NCBI GenBank assembly: GCA_963920575.1
Contig: OY986965.1
Span: forward strand, 13,468,290-13,532,289
DNA from: Narthecium ossifragum
Lineage: Eukaryota; Streptophyta; Magnoliopsida; Dioscoreales; Nartheciaceae
Direction of reading: 5' to 3'
DNA length: 64,000 nt
The notes beneath the pieces are model-generated. The model saw only the letters and a list, made by a program, of their open reading frames with translations, had not been told where the DNA came from and made no database searches. Shown here piece after piece: positions 44,408 to 56,390 of this stretch. The position numbers and the translations under genes were made by a program. Within the stretch, counting starts at the first letter, position 1, and every line of letters starts with the position of its first letter.

Positions 44408-46610
44408 ATGACTGATGATAATGACCCAGATCTTTCTCTCTCATTGAAAGAATTTTTTGCGTCTTGTGGTGCATCGCATAAGTTTTCAGTTTCTTCTCCT
44501 ACTCATTCAGTCATGGATAACCCTGATGACCATCCTGAACCCAATGTCAATCCTAACGAACCTGAGGATCAAGGTCGTAGGGCCATGAAGGATTTTTATG
44601 TTCCAACTTCATTCACTTCCAATTCCTGCATTCAACCCCCGGTGATTGGGGAAACCCACTATGAGATTATGCCATAATTTTTACAATCCTTACCAACCAT
44701 TCATGTACTATCTCATGAAGATCCATACAACCATATCGAGGAGTTCGTTTTGATTAGTTCTACAGTGAGAGTCAATAATTTTACTGAAGATGCTTGGCGA
44801 CCCATACTATTTCCTTTTACTCTTAAAGGTAAAGCTAAACATTGGCTCATTTTTTTGGAACCTTGATCTATCACTACTTGGCCTCAATTACAAGCTCAAT
44901 TCCTTGAAATTTTTTTCCCAATTACTAAGACAAGTGACCTTCGTTATGAAATTTCTTCATTTAAACAAGCCGACGATGAAGCATTCCATAAGGCTTGGGA
45001 TCGTTATAGAGAGCTCCTTAGAAAGTGTCCCCATCATCAATTTCCTCAATGGGCTATTGTAGAACATTTTTATAAAGGTCTTAAGGAAAAACATCAGTTG
45101 ACTATAGACGCTGCATGTGGTGGAGTTTTCATTACCAATCCTCTTGACGATTCTTGGAGGCTCTTTGAGAGACTTGCTGAAAACTCTCAACATCATGCCA
45201 CTTCTTCTAGGAATAATCGCAGACCTTCAACCCCATCTAATCCTAGAGGAATCCTTGAACTAAATGAGTCAACCCGTGTTGCCCAACAAGTTGATGCATT
45301 GAGTAGGAAACTTGATAAGTTCTTACCCAAACGACAAATCAAGTTGATTCTTCTATTCCTCCTATGTTTCCATCTTCTGGGGAATTGTGTTTCTTGTGTT
45401 CTACTCTGGTCATGATGTTACTGACTGTCATTTGGCATGCTATTATCCAGAGTTAGTACATGAACATATAAATGTCGTTTATGGTCAATCTAAACCAGCT
45501 TACGATCCTTATTCTAACACGTACAATCCTGGTTTGTGAGACCATCCAAACTTTTCTTGGAAGACACCCGACCATCAAAAAAATTCTTTCAACCATAGGG
45601 CGTCATCCATGAGCAATCAAGCCCCAAGTTATAATTCAAAATTTCAACCATCACATCCCCCTAATTCTCAAGGCCAAGCCTCTCCATTCCAACATTTATA
45701 TCGGCCGTATCAAGCTCAACCATCTAGACCTTGGGGATATAAATCATATGAACCTTCCCAAAACCAAGTACCCCCAAGCCAACCTTCTCATCCTAAACCA
45801 CAACCAAATCAAAGTCCAAACAACGATGAGTTAACCCAATTAGTGTATTCTCATTCTCAAACTCTAGCGAAGATAGAGGTCCAATTGGGTCAGTTAGCTA
45901 ATGCTTTGTCTAGAAGGGAGGATGGGTAATTGCCAAACCAACCTATTCAAAACCCTAGAGGCCAACATTCTATAGACTCGTCTCATGAACAAGTCCAAGC
46001 TGTAACTACGCTTCGAAGTGGTAAAACTTTTTGTCAATATAGAGAACCAGATGAAGCTACATGTGACCAAGATCTGCATGCATCCCAATCTCAGAAATCA
46101 TTAGATCAAGATTCACATGCATCAAAAGAACCTAACTCATCATCTGACATTCCAATTCTGAGTTTTCATGATTCTATTGACGATTTACATGCATCACCGA
46201 ACATGACATCATCTCATGAGAAAGAATCAAATCCCAAGAGTTATGTTCCTAAGGTTCCTTTTCCTGAAGCTTTTGTGGATCCTACCTCCACTCCATACAG
46301 AAATTCAAAATTAGATGAAATGATGGATGTGTTTAAGAAAATTCACATTAACCTTCCTCTTCTTGATGCCATCAAACAAATTCCATCCTATGCTAAATTC
46401 CTCAAGGATCTTTGCACTCATAAAAGACAATCTAGATCTCATGTTTCTAAGAAGATTTTCTTGACTGAGCAGGTTAGCTCAATCCTTCGCTGTGATCTTC
46501 CTCCCAAGCTTAAAGATCCTGGAAGCCCCATAATCTCATACATTATAGGAAATCCCACGATTGATGGAGCATTATTAGATTTGGGTGCAAGTGTTAACCT
46601 CATGCCCTAA
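44408..46610 (+). pseudogene. Athila-like gag and start of protease, broken
   Basis: ATG 44408 opens an acidic N-terminus, with a stop at 44675. The retrotransposon gag domain follows in pieces ('TLKGKAKHW', 'AWDRYRELLRKCPHH', 'FYKGLKEKHQLTIDAACGG'), interrupted by TGA near 44863. A zinc knuckle (45388-45428; CFLC..GHDVTDC) contains a frame slip. A Gln/Pro-rich region and the helix 'SHSQTLAKIEVQLGQL' end at TAA 45927. The next open stretch (45930-46610) reaches the retropepsin site 'LLDLGASVNLMP' and stops at TAA 46608. At least four disabling changes are present. Confidence 0.85.
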
Positions 46611-49600
46611 TCCTTATATTCTAAGTTTGGCATAGGAGAACTGAAACCAACAGCTATGACTCTGCAATTAGCCGATCGATCTATTAAGACCCCAAGAGGA
46701 ATTCTTGAAGATGTTTTGGTTAAGATTGATCAGTGTGTATTCCCAGTTGATTTTGTAGTTCTAGACATGGAACCCGGAGTTCAAACTAAGAAATCTGTCC
46801 CTATAATTCTTGGCCGACCCTTCTTAGCTATGACCAATGCTTGTATTAATTGTAGAGATGGTTTCATGACAGTCACATTTGGTAATATGGAATTGTGTTT
46901 AAATATATTTCATGCTTCAAAGAATCATGCGTATGATGATGATTGTTTTATGATTAATGCATTAATCAATGATGGTGAAGTGAATACTTGTGTTGATGAT
47001 ACACTGCCTACATTGTTGATGAATGTTGATGCTCCGTGTGGGAGTTTTGAGAATAGTTGTGATATGTCTATTGTGATTGAGGATGATGTTTTTGAACAAC
47101 ATTTGTTAGATTTGCATGGAGATTTTCTGAGTACAGATGTAGTTCTTTCGGTTGTGAATGACGAGAATAGAGATTTGAATGAGTTTTCATCGATTTTCAA
47201 GCCTGAAAATGAAGAGGTTTTAAAGGATTTTAACGATCTTGATTTGGTTACCAATGTTCGCGGCATTTCATGGAAAGAGCCTCTCATCGAGCCATTACCT
47301 CCTACTTCCTCAATTCCAGCTATATCTTCTTTAGTTGCACCGCCATCTTTGGAATTGAAAATGTTACCTTCCAATTTGAAATATGCCTTCCTTGGACCTG
47401 AATATACTCTTCCAGTAATTATCTCTTCTGCATTAACCACTGATCAAGAGTATCAACTACTTGAAGTTCTTAAATTTCATAAAAGAGCTATAGGATGGTC
47501 CATTGGTGATCTTAAAGGCATAGATCCCTCGATTTGCATGCATCGTATATTCTTAGAGGATGAAACCAAATGTGTAAGGGAGATGCAACGCCGCCTCAAC
47601 CCTCTTATGAAAGATGTTGTAATGAAAGAAGTAATTAAACTCTTAGATGCAGGAATAATATACCCTAGTTCGGATTCTAAATGGATTAGCCCAACTCAAG
47701 TCGTTCCTAAGAAATCTGGGATAACAGTGGTTAAAAATGATAAAGGGGAGGATATCCCAACTAGACAGACCACAGGGTGGAGAGTTTGCATCGATTATAG
47801 GCGTCTTAATGCTTTGACTCGTAAAGACCATTTTCCATTGCCCTTCATTGACCAGATTTTAGAAAGATTAGCGAGCCAATCATATTATTGTTTCCTTGAT
47901 GGTTATTCTGGGTATAATCAGGTGGCCATAAATCCTAATGACCAGGAGAAGACAACATTTACATATCCTTATGAAACGCTTGCATATCGTCACATGTCCT
48001 TTGGCCTTTGCAATGCTCCAGCCACATTCCAACATTGCATGCTTGCTATCTTTGGGGACATGATTGAACAGTTCTTAGAAATATTTATGGATGACTTATC
48101 TGTTTTTGGCCAATCCTTTGACTCATGCCTTGCAAACTTATCCAAAGTTCTTGCCAGATGTGAGAAAACTAATCTTGTGTTGAGTTGGGAGAAAAGTCAT
48201 TTCATGGTTACAGAGGGTATTGTTCTTGGCCTTGTGATTTCAAGCAAAGGGATTGAGGTAGATAAAGCTAAGTTAGAACTCATATCCAAACTTCCTCCTC
48301 CTTCTTCAGTTCGTCAAATTCGGTCATTCTTGGGCCATGCTGGGTTCTACCGGCGATTTATTAAAGATTTTAGTAAGATCTCCCGGCCGCTATGTGCTTT
48401 ATTGGTGAAAGATGTTCCATTTGTGTTCGACAATTCTTGTATTAACGTTTTTAATATCCTTCGTGATTCACTCTCTTCAGCACCTATTGTCCATTCTCCA
48501 GATTATGCCCATCCTTTTCAAATCATGGGTGATGCATCTGATCATGCTGTGGGTGCCATTCTCGGACAACTATTGATAAACTTCCTCATGTCATTTATTA
48601 TGTTAGCAAAACGTTAAATGAAGCCAAAGTGAACTACACGACTACTGAGAAAGAATTGCTTGTTGTGATCTTTGCCTTAGAAAAGTTTCGTTCTTATCTT
48701 CTTGAATCAAAACTCATCATCTTTACTGATCATTTAACCCTTAGATATCTTGTTACTAAGAAAGAGCTCAAATCTCGATTAATTCGTTGGATTATGCTTC
48801 TCCAAGAGTTTGATCTTGAGTTACGGGATAAAAAGGGAGCCTTAAACGTGGTTGCAGATCACCTTTCTCGTCTTCCTTTAGATGTCATCAATGGTTCATC
48901 CCCAATTAATGATTCCTTCCTCGATGAATATCTCTTAGCTGTTGACCAAGCGCCGAGACTGTGGTTTGCACATATCATAAATTATCTCTTTTCCGGATTC
49001 ACTCATGCTCATTGGAATAAACAAGATCGAGATAAATTCTTTTCGAAAGCCAAATCTTATGTTTGGAATGATCCTATCCTTTTTAAGCATTGACCGGATC
49101 AAATTATGAGATGTTGTATGTCCGAATCTGAAATTATCTCCATTTTGACATCATGCAATTCTCATGCATATGGAGGACACTTTTCAGGCCGAAGAACCGC
49201 AGCGAAAATCTTTCAGTCTGGGTTTTATTGGCTCTCGATTTTTCATGATGCTCACAGTTTCTCCAAAGCTTGCATTTGTTGTCAACAGTTGGGTAGTATT
49301 TCTCATCGAAATGAAATGCCTCAGAATCCAATCATTGAATGTGAAGTATTTGATGTGTGGGGTATTGATTTCATGGGCCTGTTTCCTCCTTCGAATGGCT
49401 ACACTTACATCTTATTAGCCGTTGATTATGTTTCTAAATGGATTGAAGCCATAGCCACTAGGACCAATGATCACCGAGTTGTAGTCAAATTCCTTCATTC
49501 TAATATTTTCTCTCGATTTGGTCATCCTAGAGCTATAATAAGTGACGGTGGATCGCATTTCATGAATAGGTATTTCCGTCACACTCTAGATAAATATAAC

Positions 49601-50248
49601 ATCTCCCATAAAGTTGCCACTCCCTATCATCCTCAGACCAGTGGGCAAGTGGAGGTGTCTAATCGGGAAATCAAACGTATCCTTGAGAAAGTAGTGCGTT
49701 CGGACAGAAAAGATTGATCCATGTGCTTGAATGAGGCTTTATGGGCGTATAGAACAACATTCAAAACACCCATAGGGATGTCACAATATCGACTGGTCTA
49801 TGGTAAGCATTGTCGCTTACCAGTGAATCTCATGAACAAAGTGTGGTTAACTATTTAAAAAGTTAATTGGTTACCTACAGGTCGGAGTGCTCGTTTGCTT
49901 CAACTCAATGAGTTGGAGGAAATACGTAATGAAGCCTATGATAATGCTCTTATTTATAAGGCTCGAACTAAAGCTTACCATGACAAGTTCATTACTCAGA
50001 GAACTTTCAATGTGGGTGATAAGGTTTGGTTATTTAATGCTAGACTACGGCTTTTCCCAGGAAAACTTAAATCTAGATGGACTGGTCCATTAGAAGTTAC
50101 TCAAGTGTTTCCTCATGGGGCTGTTGAAATCCGTCATCCCAACTCTGATTCTACTTTCAAAGTGAATGGCCAAAGGTTGAAACTCTATGTAGAAAATCCT
50201 CTGACCTTAGAAGCCACGCAATTGTTGCATGAACCAAATCTTGAGTAA
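46611..50248 (+). pseudogene. Athila-like pol (protease end, RT, RNase H, integrase), broken
   Basis: 46656-48617 carries the protease C-terminus ('IILGRPFLAMTNA'), an acidic spacer, RT ('WRVCIDYRRLNALTRKDHFP', '[11 protein letters not shown]', catalytic 'FMDD' instead of YxDD near 48090) and the start of RNase H ('[13 protein letters not shown]'). A frame change near 48570-48630 leads to the rest of RNase H ('TEKELLVV', 'VADHLSRL', to 49093). The integrase part (49106-49717) has C residues of the HHCC finger and Asp in 'GIDFMG', Asp in 'ISDGG' and Glu in '[10 protein letters not shown]'. After a stop at 49715 and others near 49857, 49887-50248 is the integrase C-terminal domain ('[20 protein letters not shown]'). 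Not translatable as one protein. Confidence 0.9.
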
Positions 50249-53200
50249 CTGCAATTTCCTTGGGTCGAGCTAGAGACGTTAAATTAAGCGCTTGATGGGA
50301 GGCAACCCATTAGTAATGTGTTTTTAATTAGTTCCTTTCTTTGCTTTCTTTGCATGCTTGGTTAATTTCTCCTTATTTGCATGTTTGATTTTGATTGTCT
50401 GATAATGCTGTCTTCGCTGCCATTGGATGGTCGTGTTAATTATTAGCTTGGGGTGTCCATTGTTGAATTCCTGTGCCCTGAAGAGGTCCGTATTTTTGCA
50501 ATGTTATGTGTGGCTTATTTCCCAGGTTTGTAATGCGTTTTTTCACATTTAGTTGCGAAAGATCGATCCTCCCACCAGGGAAGGATCGATCCTTCTTCGC
50601 ACCACACAGAACACTAACTGGGTTCTAGTAGGATCGATCCCTTCACATGAGTAGGATTGATCCTAGGTGGCTAATTAATTGTGACAGAACGTAATGTTTT
50701 CTTCAATCCACCTCCAGATCGATTGTTCTATCCCTCCTTCTAAAACTTTACCACCTAAGATAGTCGGATCGATCTTTTCACAGGAGCATGATCGATCCTA
50801 CTTGGTTAATTATTTGACAGAACGTAGTGTATTTTGCACTACACCTCAGGATTGATCCTTCCATCTCTCCTTCAATAGTAGAGCATTTAAGTAAGTAGGA
50901 TCGATCCCTTCTTATGAGTAGGATCGATCCTAGGTGGCTATTTAATGGTGACAGAACGTGGTGTTTTGGACGAGTACCCTCGGATCGATCCTTCTATCCA
51001 TCCTTCCCAATGAAACTAGTTGAGTACGTAGGATCGATCCTTTTAAACGAGTTAGATCGATCTTGCCTATTTATTCACTGGGTCATCCTATCGCACAATA
51101 TGCATCCACGTGGCGAAGGATCGATCCGATCGGTCTAAGCCGATCGATCCTTCGCGGATCTTTTGAAAAAATTTCCGTCGTCATCCTCAAGTTGGATTCA
51201 AACTCCAACTTGCACACATATCTGTTCTCCGGATTTTCCATCTTTATCCTGCGGGAGTTCTATTCCGATTAGATCTCCTAAAGCTTGGGTCTATATCTAT
51301 TTCTTTTGCTCTGCGGCCTCCGGTCTACACTCTATTCTCTTGCCTCTGGTTTGGGTTCTCCGTCGTCCTCCCCGATTCCGGCGTGCTCCTCCAGGCTATA
51401 CCGTCCCACATATTCTTCCTCTCTACCTATGGTAAGAATCCAAAGCATCTTCTCCTGGTCTACACCGCTTTCTTTCGATCTTTTGTTGTGTGTCTACGCG
51501 GCGAACCCATGGTTTTCGCCATGGATTCCAACCAGTGACGCCGGCAACCACGGCCGGTGTCCACCGCATTCCCTTCTTTGTTTTCGTTCTCTTCTCCTCC
51601 TTGTTTTTCTTGTCTTGCTCCTTTCCATCATCATGGTTTTCTTGGATCTTTTCCCATCCTCTGTTTCCGACCATATTAGTATTTCCTTCACTCCGTGAAG
51701 GATCGATGTTCCACTTCGAGACTGATCGATCCTCATACATTCGTGCGCGTCTTGACGACCTCCACCCTCCTCCGCCAGTGATTGCCATTGTCCCTTATAG
51801 ACCTTTGTCCTTTCCAGCGCCGCGACCCCAGCCATGAGTCTCGTACCTTAGATGCTTGCTTGGATTACAAGTATACCTTTTAGGTTTCTTGCATCTAAGG
51901 CCGTGTGGTGGTATGTTTTGATGCGATTTTTGTTGGTTGGTTGGCTCACGTTTGTATATGCTTGATATTCTTAATATATTGACATGACTTTTGGATATGG
52001 GGGTGTACCCCAGGAGTGGGGGGGGGGCTGAATGTGCTAGTCTGTACTTGTGTGGGTGGATGAATGTGCTTATTTATTGTGTGCTGCAAGGTGAAGCTTA
52101 GGATAGTTTACTTTTTATGTCCTTGTTTGCTGAATGTTTGTACAACCCTGTTGCTTATTGAATAAATAGAAAAAATGCTGCCCAATTTTTCTCCAATTGT
52201 TATGCTTATTCGTACTTTTCATAAATGCAATCATGGGGTATTCCTTCTCTGCTTCTACAGGACATATATGCTATCGATTGCACTGCAGGGTGACATCATG
52301 ACATCACTTGGTTTTCACGACTAACCTTGATCCGCAAATCTGTTTTTATTTTTTATCACCAAGGTTACTTTTTCGTACGAAGCATCTACAGGTTATATCT
52401 ACCCTATATTCTTTGATTTATTTTTATAACTTAGTGTAATTGGGGACAATTACATTTAAGTTGGGGGGTAGAATTCTAGGAATTCATGTTTATTTATTTA
52501 TTTTATGATAACCAAATTTTATACATCCCTTATAACGTGTCAGGCGAATGAAGTTATGATGATTATTGATAACGATGCATGATTTAGAACATTATTCGAT
52601 GATTTATTCTGAAGTCATATGTCATGTAAAATTTAGTAAATTTAGCTATGCATGGCATGAATTCTGTACTTTAACACTTTTACTATGGTTTAGGGATAAC
52701 TTGACAAATCCTATTGCTCTTGAGCACTTCTACATGTGGATAAGTTGAAGTTAGATTCTGAGCCTGATACTGGAATAGATTTACAATTCTATGACATATC
52801 ACAGAAGATACATGAAAATATACAATTTTATGTCTGCAAAGAGTATCTGTGTATGAAAAGTGTAGGGGTTCAATTTAGTAACCGGACAGGATGCCAAACC
52901 AGCGTGTTGTTCGCGTCAAACGATTGAATTTCCTAACAAGAAAAAAAGTGACTTCATACTTAGTAACCGGGCAATGTGCCTAACAAGGTGTATTGTTCGC
53001 GTAAAATGGTTGAAGAGCCATGTGAAAAAATAAATAAATAAAAGAAAAGAACAGAGATTGTTATGTGATAAGTGGAAAATATGTGCTTGTTTAGAATTGT
53101 GATCTTGACTAGTGGAATGCTTAGATATAATAGATACTCTGACACATGTGGAACCAAATCTACACACTGGAGTGTCAAAATTATTTTTTAATCAAGATTA

Positions 53201-53543
53201 AATATGTTGAAGTACTGGAAATGTGCTATGACTTGTTCTTATTTACTTTACTTTTATATGACTATGGATTGAAGAATAGACTCATTGATATTATTTCTAC
53301 TTAGGGCATTTGAATCAATGAATATGATAATTGATTTCAGGTGATACATAAAAGGGATGTATAGATGTTTGTGGGTATCATCACTGGAAACCCTCAGAAG
53401 ACTATAACTCCTCCACTGGGGCCATCCAGGGGTTTAAAGGCCTGTTGCACATGCTAAGTGCAATCGTGAGACCTACAAAAGTGATTAGTTAGATTTACTG
53501 CTTTAATTTTAATTTTTGTTTGCTTTGCTTGAGGACTAGCAAA
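50249..53543 (+). other. non-coding 3' region of the Athila-like element
   Basis: 3.3 kb between the integrase stop and the polypurine tract. It holds the ATCGAT-rich array (50560-51150), open but unrecognisable stretches at 51163-51837, a run of G at 52019-52027, and a polypurine-tract-like AAGTTGGGGGG at 52457-52467. In Athila elements an env-like gene can lie here; I find no envelope features such as a signal peptide plus transmembrane segment in one frame. Confidence 0.7.
50560..51150 (+). repeat. degenerate tandem array with GGATCGATCC motifs
   Basis: About four diverged units of roughly 130-140 bp, each containing AGGATCGATCC..TCACANGAGTAGGATCGATCC, 'TAGGTGGCTAATTAATTGTG' and 'ACAGAACGTAGTGTTTT' elements (clear at 50630-50710, 50765-50840, 50895-50970 and partly at 51030 onward). 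Confidence 0.75.
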
Positions 53544-53560
53544 GATCAAGTTGGGGGGTG
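53544..53560 (+). promoter_or_regulatory. polypurine tract
   Basis: GATCAAGTTGGGGGGTG lies immediately before the 3' LTR (TGATAAG at 53561), the expected plus-strand primer site. Confidence 0.85.
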
Positions 53561-55554
53561 TGATAAGACTTGAAATGTGCACAAAACACCCTTGTAATTT
53601 GGCTTTGTTGGTCTCCGAGCAGTGCTTCGTTGACTACTTTTATCCCATTTCAGGTATAAAAAACCCTATTATGAGTTAGATCAACCTTGGAGCTAAAAGA
53701 AGCATATTCGGGCAATTCTGGCATGAAGGATCGATCTTCCTCTATTGAAGGGATCGATCCTACTCGACCAGCAACTGGACAAAGAACAAATATAAAAGGA
53801 TCGATCTTCCTTCAAAGGAAGGATCGATCCTCCACGGGACGTAGCAAGACAATAGTTGAAAGATCGATCCTACTCAACTAGTAAGATCGAACCTTCACGG
53901 GGCGTCACCAGCAATTGAAGATAGTAGGATCGATCTTACTCCTTGGAAGGATCGATCCTTTGCGGCCAGAAAGGAAGATCAATGGCTCAGATCTAATCCG
54001 TGGGAGGATGTTTTCCTAGGCTATAAATAGTCAGTTTTTAGGGATTTTTGGGGGCTTTTCCTGGGCCTTTTTAGGTAGAGTTTTCCTGTCCTTCTTTTGA
54101 ACTTTTGTTTGAAGATTCTTTGGAGGAGATCCATGGCGGAAAGAGTTTATCGACTTTCACCTATGGATCGACCCCTAAAGATGAGTAGCTAAAACCCTAG
54201 CTATGAGATTCTTATGATATAACTAGGGTTTCTATTAGGGATTTCTTAGATCTAGGGCTTGTATACATTATTGATTGGCTTATATGGATTGATCTCTATT
54301 TCTTTTATATTTTGGTGTTGATTTCCTGCTGGATGTGTGGATTGTTCTCGTTTGCATTTGATTCCGGAGCTTGTGTATGCTAGAGCTTGGATTGGATTCA
54401 TCTATTAGGAGTACCATGCTAGTCCCATGGTATCTCGGATGACATCTTCTTAGTAATTAGGGATTGTATAGTGCTAGAACCACTATAGTAGTGCTAGAAC
54501 CACTACGTTCTATCTCTAATCCTTCATACATCCTACCTTTGTAGATTTGGCTATCAAGATGCTAAACCCATCTTGATCTTACACCTAAATCCATATCCGT
54601 ACTACTACTTGCGATGAATTCATTCTGATAAGAGGGTTCATTAGCAGTGAACATAACTAATCATTCGGTCACTGATTTTTTAGGTAATTGTTCTTGCCAA
54701 CAAGGAATCCTAACCAGAACTTGTTGAGTGATAAGGAGAACTAGCCATTCACTTATCAACTTGGGTAAATTACCGTTTACTACCCTCAAGTTTAACCAAA
54801 ATAACGATTAAGGCCCTATACTTTCAATTGTAACAAATAAGGCCCTGTAGTTCCTAAAACCTTTCAATCCGGGCCAACCCTTGACGTCCATCGTCCATTC
54901 TAACGGAAGCTTGTCACTTGACCGCACGTGACAAGGTTCGGAGGCTGAGATCGGGTTCAATTGTAACAAATAAGGCCCCGTACTTCCTAAAACCTTTCAA
55001 ATAAGGCCCCGTACTTCCTAAAACCTTTCAATCTCAGCCTCCAAACCTTGTCACGTGCGGTCACGTGACAAGCTTCCGTTAGAATGGACGACGGACGTCA
55101 AGGGTTGGCCCGGATTGAAAGGTTTTAGGAACTACAGGGCCTTATTTGTTACAATTGAAAGTATAGGGCCTTAATCGTTATTTTGATTAAACTTGAGGGT
55201 AGTAAACGGTAATTTACCCTATCAACTATTAGGAAAGCCATTCATCATGATTAACGCGCCCTAATCTTAGGAAGACCTGGTAGAACCTTGGTTATTGATT
55301 AAGAATCATGTTGTCTCTTCTCTCGTATTCATAAACCCTTTAGTATAAATTTAGTTTAATATCAACTTGTAATCTTTTCTCAACTCATTGGTAGGAGACT
55401 TGCTAAGCGTTCAATCTCAATCACCTTAGTCCATGTGGATTCGACTCGGACTCTTCGCTATCTACTAGTTCCTTAGTAGTTAAAGTAGAGCACCAGAATA
55501 ATATATTAATTTTGGTTAGCCTTGTTAAGCCACGACACTTTTCAAGTTCTATCA
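53561..55554 (+). repeat. 3' LTR of the Athila-like element
   Basis: 1994 bp including a 457-bp MITE and its extra TSD copy; about 1.53 kb without them. It starts TGATAAGACTTG and ends AAGTTCTATCA against the TSD CGCGC. GGATCGATCC motifs cluster at 53727-53966, just upstream of a TATA box (CTATAAATAG, about 54021). Confidence 0.9.
54763..55219. mobile_element. Mutator-type MITE in the 3' LTR, 9-bp TSD with empty site
   Basis: 457 bp, a nearly perfect palindrome with termini GGGTAAATTACC and GGTAATTTACCC, flanked by TATCAACTT (54754-54762) and TATCAACTA (55220-55228). The 5' LTR shows the unoccupied site TATCAACTA at 40029-40037, which proves insertion and duplication. The arms hold CACGTGAC..GTCACGTG palindromes. 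No coding capacity. Termini match the MITE at 6703-7146. Confidence 0.95.
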
Positions 55555-55559
55555 CGCGC

Positions 55560-56088
55560 CATCAGGCTGCTGAGCTGACCTCCCCCTGATGGAGCCTGCC
55601 CAGATGGCTCGGTCGTCGGGAGAAACTGGCATGCTGGACTCGGCAACAGCGGCTGAAACTGCTGAGGGCGCCGCGGTTGCTGCCGGAAGTGTCGCAGGCA
55701 CCGTTGTTTTCCTCTACCGAATCCCTCTTTGCCCTGGGGTCTCTATGGTACGCTTGTAGAGAATGCGGTGGAATTGCCCGGTACCTCTCGGCCTGCAACC
55801 GTGACTCCTCTGCTAAAGTACAGTTCAAAACCGCAACGTACACTGGAAGCGGTGGGAACCGATCTGTCGTCTGATCTCTGATCGAAGCCCCCACTCAAAC
55901 TGCCGCTGCAGCTCCAACAAGACCGTCGCAACGGTCCGCCTGTCGACAGGAGGGAGGACCCTCTCCTTTGCGAGAAAGGCCTCCTCATGTGCGACCGAAA
56001 CCGTAACTGGTGATGGCGTAGCCTGTGAGGCCCGCTGGGTCTACCTTGGGACAAGATGCCTGCGCCTGGAGGGCGGGGCTGAGTCGGG
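55560..56088 (-). pseudogene. chromovirus gag, degenerate
   Basis: Minus-strand open stretches in two frames, including 'LAEESRLQAERYRAIPPHS', resemble the C-terminal half of plant chromovirus gag ahead of the zinc knuckle, which lies on the far side of the Athila-like insertion (38835-38758). Frame changes show decay. On its upstream side it is cut by the Cassandra LTR. Confidence 0.6.
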
Positions 56089-56093
56089 TAGCC

Positions 56094-56390
56094 GGGTAAG
56101 CAATCCCACAACGCCTGGGTATGGTCTAGGGTTCGATATAAGTATATAGTAAGCCCTTAATAGACACAACACGTTTTAAAGCCGTGCTGGCAGTGATCCG
56201 CCAGAAAACTCCAACGTTAAGCGTGCTTGCCTTGGAGCAGTCCCGGGATGGGTGACCTACTGGGAAGTTTTACCAGATTTCTGCTGTGAGCCAAAAGCGG
56301 ACAATATTGTGTCGGGTGGGGCCCTCGGGTGGATCCTGATCGGATCGGGAGCCCGCGGGGCGGGGCCCAGTGGAGGGCCGGGGTGTTACA
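56094..56390 (+). mobile_element. solo Cassandra (TRIM) LTR with 5S rRNA-like domain, TSD TAGCC
   Basis: 297 bp flanked by TAGCC (56089-56093, 56391-56395). The end GGGGTGTTACA and the start region CAATCCCACAACGCCTGGG are Cassandra-like, though the first bases are degraded from the expected TGTAACA. At 56181-56270 the sequence follows plant 5S rRNA, including TTAAGCGTGCTTG and GGATGGGTGACCTACTGGGA (internal promoter box C region). Cassandra elements are known to carry a 5S domain in their LTRs. No second LTR is found, hence a solo LTR. Confidence 0.82.

Larger units (their letters stand above)
38836..55554 (+). mobile_element. Athila-like Ty3/gypsy retrotransposon, 16.7 kb, TSD CGCGC
   Basis: Flanked by CGCGC (38831-38835 and 55555-55559). 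It starts TGATAAGACTTG and ends AAGTTCTATCA. In order: 5' LTR fragment (38836-40078), an inverted pol-less relative (40079-44106), the last 34 nt of the LTR, a PBS complementary to tRNA-Asp (44147-44164), broken gag and pol genes (44408-50248), a 3.3-kb non-coding 3' region, a polypurine tract and the 3' LTR (53561-55554). PBS type, RT/integrase sequence and the long untranslated 3' region fit the Athila lineage. By eye the first ~235 nt of the two LTRs differ at about 13 positions, so the insertion is not recent. Confidence 0.88.

Noticed and set aside
50560..51150. CRISPR-like alternation of short repeats and spacers
   Set aside because: Plant retrotransposon context, unequal spacing and diverged larger tandem units; no cas genes.
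51163..51837. Possible env-like gene of the Athila-like element
   Set aside because: Overlapping short frames without a combined signal peptide, membrane anchor or continuous ORF.
56181..56270. Functional 5S rRNA gene
   Set aside because: Several substitutions, no complete 5' end, no T-run terminator, and it lies inside a Cassandra LTR with TSDs.
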